The notes under the pieces are model-generated. The model had not been told where the DNA came from. It saw only the letters and a program-made list of their open reading frames with translations, and did not search any database. From Candidatus Zipacnadia bacterium (GTDB lineage: Bacteria; Armatimonadota; Zipacnadia; Zipacnadales; UBA5352), in assembly GCA_029820295.1 (NCBI GenBank), contig JALGVA010000033.1:1-35722 (forward strand): a stretch of DNA of 35,722 bases, written 5' to 3'. Below, piece after piece: positions 23,465 through 30,522 of this stretch. Both the position numbers and the translations under genes were made by a program. How positions within the stretch are numbered: the stretch's first letter is position 1; each line of letters starts with the position of its first letter.

Positions 23465-25405
23465 GTGCCGCACTACGAGGCCCTGTTCGCCCCCGGACAG
23501 ATCGGCGGGCTGGCGCTCCCCAACCGCATCATCATGGCCCCGATGGGCAGCAACTTCGCCGACGAGAATCACGAGGTGACCAACCGGCTGATCGCCTACC
23601 ACGTCGCGCGCGCGGCCGGCGGCGTCGGGCTGCAGATCGTTGAGCACACCGCCGTCCATCCGCTGGGCCTGACCGGCGCGCACATGCTGGCGGTCTACGA
23701 CGACGCCATGATCCCGGGCCTGCGCCGGCTGACCGACGCCGTGCATGAAGCGGGCGGACGCATCGCCCTGCAGCTCCAACACGGAGGCCGCCAGGCCAGC
23801 GCAGACGTGATCGGGCAGCGGCCGATCGCGCCGTCGGCGGTGTCGGTGCGGGGGGGCGGCCGCCCGGAGAAAATGACCGAGGAGCAGATCCGTGAGGTCA
23901 TCGACGCCTTCGGCGAGGGGGCGCGGCGCGCCCGGGAGGCGGGCTTCGACGGCGTCGAGGTGCACATGGCGCACGGCTACCTGGGCTGCTCCTTCCTGTC
24001 CCCGCTGCTCAACCGCCGCGACGATGACTGGGGCGGCGACACGCAGCGACGCACGCGCTTCGGACGCGAGGTGCGCCGCGCCATCGCCGAGCGCTGCGGG
24101 GACGAGTTCCCGTGCTGGTGCCGCATCTCGGCGGACGAGTTCATCGACCAGGGCACGGACCTGGACGAGGCGCGCCGCTTCGCACCGATGCTCGCCGAGG
24201 CGGGCTACCAGGCGCTCCACGTCTCGGCGGCCATCGGCGAGACCAGCCGCTACGCGTCGGCGCCCTACTACATCGAGCCGGGCCACCTTCTGCCGCTGGC
24301 TGCGGGCATCCGCGAGGTCGTGGATGTGCCGGTGATCGGCGTCGGACGCATCCTGACCCCCGACCTGGCCGAGCGTGCGCTCGCCGAGGGCATGTGCGAC
24401 TTCGTGGCGCTGGGGCGGGCGCTGCTGGCCGATCCCCAGTGGCCCGCGAAGGCCCGCGAAGGGCGCGCCGAGGAGATCATCCCGTGCACCGGCTGCAACC
24501 TTGGCTGCAGCGACCGCTCATACAGCGACGGGCTGCTGCAGTGCACCGTGAACCCGTTCACCGGGCGTGAGATCGACTGGCCGGGCTACCCCGGCGGGTC
24601 GGAGCCCGAGCGCAAGCTGCGCGTGCTTGTGGTGGGCGCGGGGCCGGGCGGGATGCAGGCCGCGATCGTGGCCGCGCATCGCGGGCACGATGTGACGGTG
24701 TGGGAGCAGGCCGGGGATGTCGGTGGGGCGTTCCGGCTGGCGGCGATGGCGCCGGGCAAGAGCGTGTTCGCCGATTTCCTGCGCTGGCAGCGGGAGGAGC
24801 TGGAGCGCGCGGGGGCGCACCTGCAGACGCACACGCACGCGACGGATGAATCGGTGCTGCAGTTCGACCCCGACCAACTGATCGTGGCGACCGGGTCGCG
24901 GCCGCTGACATCGGCGGCGCTCCCCTACGGCGCGGGCGGGCGCTTCGTGCTGAGTGACGATGTGCTGAAGGGCGACGCGGAGGTCACCTCGCCGGTGTTC
25001 GTGGTGAGCAACATGGGCATGGGCGCGGAGATCGCGCACCTGCTGGCCGAGCAGGGGCACGCGGTGACGCTGCTGGAATCGGGCGACGATCCCGCGCCGC
25101 TGGTGCCGGCGGCCCCACGGGCGTTCCTGCTCGAGCGCCTGGAGGAGCTGCGCGTGACCATCCGCACGGGCCATCGCGTGCTGGGGCTCGACGCCGAAGG
25201 CATCCTGATCGAGGCCGATGGGCACGAGACGCGCGTGGACGATCCGGGCACGGTGGTGCTGGCGCTGGGCCGGCGCAGCGACGACGACCTGGCGTCGGCG
25301 CTGGAGGGGGCGCGAGTGAGCATGACCGTCATCGGTGACGCCCACCGCCCGCGCCACGCCCAGGCGGCGATCCACGAGGGAGCACTTGCCGGACGCGACA
25401 TCTGA
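23465..25405 (+). CDS. Old-yellow-enzyme/2,4-dienoyl-CoA reductase-like flavoprotein
   Basis: This 646-residue protein has three parts. An FMN-binding TIM-barrel (about 1-330) contains LPNRIIMAPMG, QLQHGGRQ and GFDGVEVHMAHGYLGCSFLSP, then RDDDWGG. A 4Fe-4S site follows at C341-x2-C344-x3-C348-x11-C360. The third part is an FAD/NAD(P)-binding domain beginning LRVLVVGAGPGG near 385. This is the full architecture of 2,4-dienoyl-CoA reductase and trimethylamine dehydrogenase-like enzymes; NAD(P)H electrons pass through FAD and Fe-S to FMN and reduce an activated C=C bond. The GTG start at 23465 follows GAGGAG by about 10 nt. It is followed after 23 nt by the UPF0173 gene. The actual substrate is unknown. 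Confidence 0.92.
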   Translation: MPHYEALFAPGQIGGLALPNRIIMAPMGSNFADENHEVTNRLIAYHVARAAGGVGLQIVEHTAVHPLGLTGAHMLAVYDDAMIPGLRRLTDAVHEAGGRIALQLQHGGRQASADVIGQRPIAPSAVSVRGGGRPEKMTEEQIREVIDAFGEGARRAREAGFDGVEVHMAHGYLGCSFLSPLLNRRDDDWGGDTQRRTRFGREVRRAIAERCGDEFPCWCRISADEFIDQGTDLDEARRFAPMLAEAGYQALHVSAAIGETSRYASAPYYIEPGHLLPLAAGIREVVDVPVIGVGRILTPDLAERALAEGMCDFVALGRALLADPQWPAKAREGRAEEIIPCTGCNLGCSDRSYSDGLLQCTVNPFTGREIDWPGYPGGSEPERKLRVLVVGAGPGGMQAAIVAAHRGHDVTVWEQAGDVGGAFRLAAMAPGKSVFADFLRWQREELERAGAHLQTHTHATDESVLQFDPDQLIVATGSRPLTSAALPYGAGGRFVLSDDVLKGDAEVTSPVFVVSNMGMGAEIAHLLAEQGHAVTLLESGDDPAPLVPAAPRAFLLERLEELRVTIRTGHRVLGLDAEGILIEADGHETRVDDPGTVVLALGRRSDDDLASALEGARVSMTVIGDAHRPRHAQAAIHEGALAGRDI

Positions 25406-25428
25406 AGGACGCGAGCGGAGGGACTGCC

Positions 25429-26124
25429 ATGGCCGCAACGCTGAAGTATCACGGACACGCCTGCTTCTCGATGGCCGCCGACGGCCACCGGGTCATCATG
25501 GACCCGTTCATCAGCGACAATCCCCAGGCCGTGGAGGAGCTGGGCGACATCGACGTCGATGTCGTGCTCATCAGCCACGTGCACTCGGACCACCTGGGCG
25601 ACGGCATCGAGCTGGCGAAGCAGTGTGACGCGCTGCTCATCGCCACCTACGAGGTCGCGCTCTACTGCGAGAGACAGGGCGTCGAAGACGTCCGGCCCAT
25701 GCACATCGGCGGCTGGGCCGACCTGGGCTTCGTAACGGTGAAGCTCACGGTTGCCCATCACAGCTCCTCGATCGTCACTGACGACAGCATCCAGATGCTG
25801 GGCGCGGCGAGCGGCTTCATCGTTACCATGGGCGGGAAGCGGCTCTACTATCCGGGCGACACCGCACTGTGCGCCGACATGGAGCTGCTCGGACGGTTGA
25901 ACGACTTCGACGTGGCCACGATTCCCATCGGCGACACCTTCACAATGGGCGTGGATGATGGTATAATCGCCGCGCAACTAATCGGCGCAAAGCTGAACAT
26001 TCCTATGCATTTCAACACCTTCCCGGTGATCGCCGCCGATCCACACGAGTTCGTGCGCCGGCTGGAGGACGAGGGCCTGAGCGGCCGGGTCATGGAGCCC
26101 GGCGAGGAGATCGAACTCCCCTAG
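25429..26124 (+). CDS. UPF0173 metal-dependent hydrolase (metallo-beta-lactamase fold)
   Basis: This 231-residue protein is of the normal UPF0173 length. It shows MAATLKYHGHACFSM, then ISHVHSDHLGDG with metal ligands H50, H52, D54 and H55, VAHHSSSIV, YYPGDTALCADM and a late MHFNTFPVI. It should bind two divalent metals and hydrolyse a phosphoester, lactone or thioester; the family's physiological substrate is not established. The ATG at 25429 follows GGAGGG. It likely shares a transcript with the flavoprotein upstream. No membrane or export signal. Confidence 0.9.
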   Translation: MAATLKYHGHACFSMAADGHRVIMDPFISDNPQAVEELGDIDVDVVLISHVHSDHLGDGIELAKQCDALLIATYEVALYCERQGVEDVRPMHIGGWADLGFVTVKLTVAHHSSSIVTDDSIQMLGAASGFIVTMGGKRLYYPGDTALCADMELLGRLNDFDVATIPIGDTFTMGVDDGIIAAQLIGAKLNIPMHFNTFPVIAADPHEFVRRLEDEGLSGRVMEPGEEIELP

Positions 26125-26228
26125 CGCCGCCGGCGTCTGCGACAGTGACTGGATCGCGGAACACACCGCTTTCTCGCACGGGAGCCCGCGCGGTCCCGCA
26201 ACGACGATCGAACGATCGACAGGAGGTG

Positions 26229-26306
26229 ATGCAGTTGGGCAGTAGACACGACTGCAGAGCGATGGTGAAGGAGACCCCGACGCGAGGATGTGGTGCGGGC
26301 GGGTAG
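26229..26306 (+). CDS. Possible 23-25 residue leader peptide
   Basis: A very strong, nearly full-length Shine-Dalgarno sequence AGGAGGTGAT (26221-26230) precedes a small frame. The ATG at 26229 overlaps it, while an in-frame TTG at 26235 lies at the usual 8-nt spacing; the frame ends with TAG at 26304-26306. The product has two cysteines (C9, C21 from the ATG) and ends VKETPTRGCGAGG. It is followed directly by mutually exclusive hairpins, so it may be a regulatory leader peptide. A small secreted or modified peptide is the alternative. No family recognised; coding not proven. Confidence 0.35.
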   Translation: MQLGSRHDCRAMVKETPTRGCGAGG

Positions 26307-26393
26307 CGCTCCGTCCCGGATTGCATCCGGCTGAGGGGAAAGAATCTCAGTAGGGGTTTCCTCAGCCCGGCTCTGCGGTCTTTTCAGATCCAT

Positions 26394-26434
26394 GGCCCCG
26401 CCGCCAGACAGCCCTGTCTGATCCCGGCGGGGCC
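26394..26434 (+). terminator. Large GC stem with inner hairpin
   Basis: GGCCCCGCCG (26394-26403) pairs with CGGCGGGGCC (26425-26434). Between them, CAGACA and TGTCTG form a second 6-bp stem with a GCCC loop. There is no U-tract after it. It is 75 nt before the next start, so it could end the upstream transcript or act as the conditional terminator of the leader. Confidence 0.45.
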
Positions 26435-26509
26435 ACTTGATTCTGCAGGTGCCACGCGTCGGCACGCCGAACCCCACCGACACCCGTGTACTTCGCTGGA
26501 GGGATGACC

Positions 26510-28465
26510 GTGGCGCTCGTCCGAACCGTTGCCATCGTTGGCGTGATCGCCCTCGCCGCCGCCTCAGCGTGCGGTCAGGGAGCCACCGTCGCCGACCTCG
26601 AAGCCGCCATCGCGGCGGCCGGGCCCCCGCCGCGGGAGGCCACCGGAAGCGCGCCCTCGGTCTGGGACGTGAACCTGCCGCTCGCGCGCCTGAAGCTCAA
26701 GAAGGCACGCATGCTCGAGGCCGGGGGCGGGGGGATGTTCGTCATCGCCCGGCCGGAGGAGGCCATCGCCGAGGGCATGGAGGCGATGGCCATGTTCGAG
26801 CGCGGCGAGGTCTACCAACCGCCGCCCGGCGAGCTGACCGAGCTGGCCTACATCACGCGCAACGATGAGACCGTGCAGCCGTTCTACGTGCACATCCCCG
26901 ACAACTACGACCCCGCGCGCCCGTGGCCGTTGATTGTCTTCCTGCACGGCTACGTGCCGAGCATCACCATGGTCGATCCGTGGCTGCTGTCCGACGAAGT
27001 GTGCGACATCGCCGAGCGCAACGGCTGCCTGCTGGTGCTGCCCTACGCGCGCCGCAACACCGATTTCCAGGGCGTCGGCGAGGTCGATGTCTTCCGGGTG
27101 ATCGAGGAGATGCGGCGGCGCTTCAACGTCGATCCCGCACGCATCCACCTCTCCGGGGTGTCGATGGGCGGGATGGGCACGTGGACCATCGGTCTACGCA
27201 ACCCGGGCTTCTTCGCCTCGCTGGCGCCGATCTCCGGGCAGACCGACATGTTCCGCTGGTGGGGCTGGGACCCCGAGCGCATGACGCCCTTCAAGCGCTT
27301 CCTGGTGGAGTGGGACAATGCCGAGGAGATGGCGCTCAACGCGCGCGGGCAGAAGATATTCCTGCAGCACGGGGAGCTGGACCATCTCATCCCGGTGATC
27401 GAATCGCGTTCGATGGTCGCGCTGCTCGGGTCGCTGGGCCTGCCCATCGAGTACTACGAGTACGCGGGAGCCAGCCACTACATCTACTGGGAGACCGAGT
27501 GCTACGAGCGGGCGTGGGGCTGGTGCCGCGACCTGGTGGTCGATCCGTCGCCCCCAGAGGTCAACTTCCGCTGCTTCTCGCTCAACTACAACCGCGCGTT
27601 CTGGCTGACCATCGACCGGCTGGAGCACTGGGGCACAGCCGCGCACGTGACCGCGCGCGTGCAGGACGATGGCTCGGCGTTGGCCATCGACTGCGACAAC
27701 GTCGCGGCGTTGACCATCGCCCTCGACGACTGCCCGCTGCAGCCCGGCGCGGAGAGCTACCGTGTGAGCATCAACGGTGAGGAGCGCACCCTCCCGCCCG
27801 ACGAGGGCAGGCTGCGCATCGTGATTGATCCGCTGGAGCCGACGGCCGAGTGGCCGCCGCTCAAGCGCAAGGGCCTGTGCGGACCGGCGGAGGATGTCTT
27901 CAACTCGCGCTTCATCGTGGTGCAGGGCACCGCCGGCGATGACGCGCAGGACATGACCATCGCCGCGCAGGTGGGCGAGTGGGCCGAGGAGTGGGACGGC
28001 TTCGCCGACGGCGAGCCCATCGTGCGCACCGATGAAGCGCTGCTCAACGCCCAGATCGCGACCGCCAACCTGGTGCTGTTCGGCACGCCGGAGACCAACT
28101 CCGTGCTCGCGCGCATCGCCGACCGCCTGCCCGTGGAGATCGGCGACCATTGCTACGAGGTTCTGGGCCGGAGGTTCGAGGGCCCCGAGCTGGGCCTCGT
28201 GCTGTGCTACCCCAACCCGCTGGCGCCGGATCACTACGTGCTCATCTACGCAGGCGAACTCTACGGCCGCCACCTGTCGATCAACCACAAGCACGACATG
28301 CTGCCCGACTTCCTGATCTTCGACAGCACCATGCTCACAGTCGGCGACACGGAGGCGAACGTCTTCGGCGGCTGGTTCGACGTGGACTGGCAGCCCAGGC
28401 CCGAGCTGGCCTGGGAGGGCGCCGTGGACGCTGAGCCGGCCGCGCGCGCCGTGCCGGGCTGGTAG
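26510..28465 (+). CDS. Exported alpha/beta hydrolase (prolyl-oligopeptidase/esterase-like)
   Basis: This 651-residue protein has an N-terminal signal (ALVRTVAIVGVIALAAASAC, cleavage near ACG; the lipobox is imperfect). The alpha/beta-hydrolase domain spans about 115-350: PWPLIVFLHGYVPS, the nucleophile elbow LSGVSMGGMG with S218, D291 in HGELDHLIPV and H323 in GASHYIYW. The remaining about 300 residues are unassigned; part resembles the C-terminal region of peptidase-like esterases (ANLVLFGTPETNSVLARIAD). Start: GTG at 26510, 7 nt after GGAGG at 26498-26502; the ATG at 26504 is too near that site. It probably cleaves ester or acetyl groups, or peptides, outside the cytoplasm. It converges on the DUF2330 gene with a 10-nt gap. 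Confidence 0.8.
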   Translation: MALVRTVAIVGVIALAAASACGQGATVADLEAAIAAAGPPPREATGSAPSVWDVNLPLARLKLKKARMLEAGGGGMFVIARPEEAIAEGMEAMAMFERGEVYQPPPGELTELAYITRNDETVQPFYVHIPDNYDPARPWPLIVFLHGYVPSITMVDPWLLSDEVCDIAERNGCLLVLPYARRNTDFQGVGEVDVFRVIEEMRRRFNVDPARIHLSGVSMGGMGTWTIGLRNPGFFASLAPISGQTDMFRWWGWDPERMTPFKRFLVEWDNAEEMALNARGQKIFLQHGELDHLIPVIESRSMVALLGSLGLPIEYYEYAGASHYIYWETECYERAWGWCRDLVVDPSPPEVNFRCFSLNYNRAFWLTIDRLEHWGTAAHVTARVQDDGSALAIDCDNVAALTIALDDCPLQPGAESYRVSINGEERTLPPDEGRLRIVIDPLEPTAEWPPLKRKGLCGPAEDVFNSRFIVVQGTAGDDAQDMTIAAQVGEWAEEWDGFADGEPIVRTDEALLNAQIATANLVLFGTPETNSVLARIADRLPVEIGDHCYEVLGRRFEGPELGLVLCYPNPLAPDHYVLIYAGELYGRHLSINHKHDMLPDFLIFDSTMLTVGDTEANVFGGWFDVDWQPRPELAWEGAVDAEPAARAVPGW

Positions 28466-28475
28466 CGCCGCCGGC

Positions 28476-29657
28476 TCACAGCAGGGCAATCAGCAGCGCA
28501 CACAGCAGGCTGCCCGCCGCCATGCGCCGCCCCTGGCGGGAGCGCAGCACCAGCCCCTGCACGCCCGCGAGCGCCACCATCGCCAGCAGGCTGCTGCCAC
28601 GCACGAAGGCGTAGGCGTCGCCGACCACGACCTCGAAACCCTCGTCCGAGGCGGCGGCGGTCAGCATGATGTCGGCGTCCATTTGCGCGGGCGTCAGGCG
28701 TGTCCGCAGGCGCGTGACGTACCAGGTGTCGCCCGCCAGGTCGAGGCCGGCGAAGGCCGCGCCGCCGAACAGGTACTCGGGCGCCCAGCCCGCGTACTCG
28801 ACCACCAGCGCGCGTCCGCCGGCGTCGGAGAGCGTGTCCTCGAGCCAGCGGTCGTAGGTCGCCGGGAAGTCATGGCCGGCCCAGCGTGCCGGCGTCTGCA
28901 CCTCAGCGGTCGCGTAGTTGTCCCCCTCAGCGCGGTGCGTCCCGATGATGTAAAGCAGCACCTCGGCGCGATTGCGCGTGCTCACGCGCGAGATGCGCAG
29001 CGGGAAGACGAGCTGTGACGTCTCGAACGTGAGCACGACCGGGCGCAGGTCCTCTCCCCCACCGGCCGGCGGCCCGCCGCCGATGTTGCCACGCGGCGTG
29101 GGCGCGATCTTCAGCGCGACGAAGTACCACTGCCGGTCCACGTAGTACTGCAGCGTGGCATCGCTTCCGGAGGGCAGGCGGTAGCCGTTCGCGGACAGCC
29201 ACGCGCCGAGGTCACTTGACTGCTCCGCCGAAAGCACCGCGACGTCGTAGCCGTCCACGCGCAGCGTCTCCCACACGGTCACGCCGGCGTCGAGGCGCCC
29301 ACTGCTCTCCGAGCCCGAGCACCCGCACAGACCGGTCGCTTCATAGCGCCCGCCCAGGTAGCGCGGGGCGGTCATTCCGTCGAGCGCGTCGAAGACCGCC
29401 GGGTCGGCGGTCGCGATCGCGTCCTGCGCGGAGATCAGCACGGGCAGCGGGATGACCCAGGCGAAGTCGGAGGCGTCGCCCTCGTAGCCGGTCTGCAGCA
29501 CGATGGTCTCGGCGTCGCCGCGGTCGATGATGATCGCGCGCTGGTCGGCGGTGTTGGCGACCCCCTCGAAGACCGGGATGAATCCGCCGTCGGCCAGGCA
29601 CAGGGGACCGGGCACAGCGAGGAGCGTGATCATCAGGAGCGACCGGCGCAGGCGCAT
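28476..29657 (-). CDS. DUF2330 exported protein, membrane-anchored
   Basis: This 393-residue protein has a signal peptide (MRLRRSLLMITLLAVPGPLCLA) and the DUF2330 start ADGGFIPVF. QRAIIIDRGDAETIVLQTGY and DFAWVIPLPVLI, typical of the family, follow, and a cysteine pair sits in GLCGCSG. The C-terminus has one or two hydrophobic segments (SSLLAMVALAGVQGLVL and GSLLCALLIALL) that should anchor it in the membrane. DUF2330 has no known function. GGGGAGG precedes the ATG at 29657. It is the last gene of the minus-strand run, 76 nt after the C39-like peptidase. Confidence 0.85.
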   Translation of the reverse strand: MRLRRSLLMITLLAVPGPLCLADGGFIPVFEGVANTADQRAIIIDRGDAETIVLQTGYEGDASDFAWVIPLPVLISAQDAIATADPAVFDALDGMTAPRYLGGRYEATGLCGCSGSESSGRLDAGVTVWETLRVDGYDVAVLSAEQSSDLGAWLSANGYRLPSGSDATLQYYVDRQWYFVALKIAPTPRGNIGGGPPAGGGEDLRPVVLTFETSQLVFPLRISRVSTRNRAEVLLYIIGTHRAEGDNYATAEVQTPARWAGHDFPATYDRWLEDTLSDAGGRALVVEYAGWAPEYLFGGAAFAGLDLAGDTWYVTRLRTRLTPAQMDADIMLTAAASDEGFEVVVGDAYAFVRGSSLLAMVALAGVQGLVLRSRQGRRMAAGSLLCALLIALL

Positions 29658-29733
29658 GACGCGACCTCCCCGCGACAGGGTGGAGGCACTCGCCGGTATG
29701 ACGGAGCGCGGGGTGCGATGGTTCCCGGCGCGC

Positions 29734-30519
29734 TCAGCGTAGCACGATCAACTCGTGGTCCCACGAGGCGAGGAACTCCTCGCGCGTATACGCGACCTGG
29801 CCGATGAGCGGGTCACCGACCGTGACCTGCTCGTTCTCGATCACCAGCACCACGACCGAGTGCCCCACCGTGGCGCCGAGCTTCCAGCCGACGATCGCGG
29901 GCTTGCGCGCGGCGACAGGGTCGTCCCAGGCGGCGCCGCGGAAGGCCGTCGCCGGCAGTCCGACACGGTGCAGCGCGCGCACCATCCCGCGCAGGCTGGT
30001 GCCCCGCAGTGGCGCGGTGACCGCCAGCTCGGCCATCTGCCGCTCGGAGGCCGGAATGCCCTCCAGGCGCGCGGTCCACGCCAGCGCCGCCGCGCCGCAC
30101 GACCAGCCGGTTGACTGCAGGACCTCCGGCGGGCCCGTGGTCTGCGGGCTCAACTCGTCCGCGAAGATCGGCAGCCAGAGCGGTGCCGCCATCTCCGTCA
30201 GCGAGTATGCGCCGAAGAGCGCGGCGACCACGAACACCAGGGTTCGCGTAGTGTCGCGCTCGATGCGCGCGCGGCACACCGACAGCAACAGGATGATCGC
30301 GACGTAGAGCGGCATGCGATCGAAGAAGACGAGGTCGTCCCACGAGAAGAGGCGCAGAAAGAGCGCGGTCAGCTCGTGGCCGTAGAACCACAGCGCGATG
30401 ACCGCAACGCAGGCGCCGGCAGTCCAGCCGAAACGCCGGGGCGTCGCGGCGAGCCACCGCCCCGAGGCCCACGCGGCGCTGATGAGCGCACTGCCGAGCA
30501 CGACTGCGGCGACCGCCAT
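29734..30519 (-). CDS. Membrane-bound C39-like cysteine peptidase
   Basis: This 261-residue protein has three or four hydrophobic segments in its first about 110 residues, followed by a papain-like C39 domain (about 128-261). Catalytic residues are visible: Q135 (VLQST), C141 (WSCGAA), H220 (TVGHSVV) and D236 (VGDPL). Classic C39 domains cut double-glycine leader peptides and are fused to ABC exporters; here there is no ATPase, so the target is unknown. The ATG at 30519 lies 3 nt after the stop of the GHL10-like gene, within a GGGAGTAG ribosome site that overlaps that stop. This implies translational coupling. Topology would place the peptidase domain on one face of the membrane; which face is uncertain. 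Confidence 0.8.
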   Translation of the reverse strand: MAVAAVVLGSALISAAWASGRWLAATPRRFGWTAGACVAVIALWFYGHELTALFLRLFSWDDLVFFDRMPLYVAIILLLSVCRARIERDTTRTLVFVVAALFGAYSLTEMAAPLWLPIFADELSPQTTGPPEVLQSTGWSCGAAALAWTARLEGIPASERQMAELAVTAPLRGTSLRGMVRALHRVGLPATAFRGAAWDDPVAARKPAIVGWKLGATVGHSVVVLVIENEQVTVGDPLIGQVAYTREEFLASWDHELIVLR

Positions 30520-30522
30520 CGG

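Larger units (their letters stand above)
26125..26509 (+). promoter_or_regulatory. Structured leader between hydrolase genes
   Basis: This 385-bp stretch holds no long gene. Features in order: CGATCG repeated at 26205-26210 and 26213-26218; AGGAGGTGAT at 26221-26230; a 25-codon ORF; hairpin CCGGAT/ATCCGG (26316-26330); a competing hairpin GGCTGAGG (26329-26336) with CCTCAGCC (26360-26367); and a GC cruciform-like stem at 26394-26434. The first two hairpins share bases and cannot form together, which is the layout of an attenuator or riboswitch. I could not match it to a known class. Confidence 0.4.

Noticed and set aside
26205-26218. CGATCG-AA-CGATCG double site as a regulator operator
   Set aside because: Two self-complementary hexamers 2 bp apart are too short and common in G+C-rich DNA to call an operator without conservation.
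26121-26483. Minus-strand 120-codon frame in the leader
   Set aside because: Arg/Ser-rich low-complexity product, no ribosome site or homology; covers the hairpins rather than a gene.
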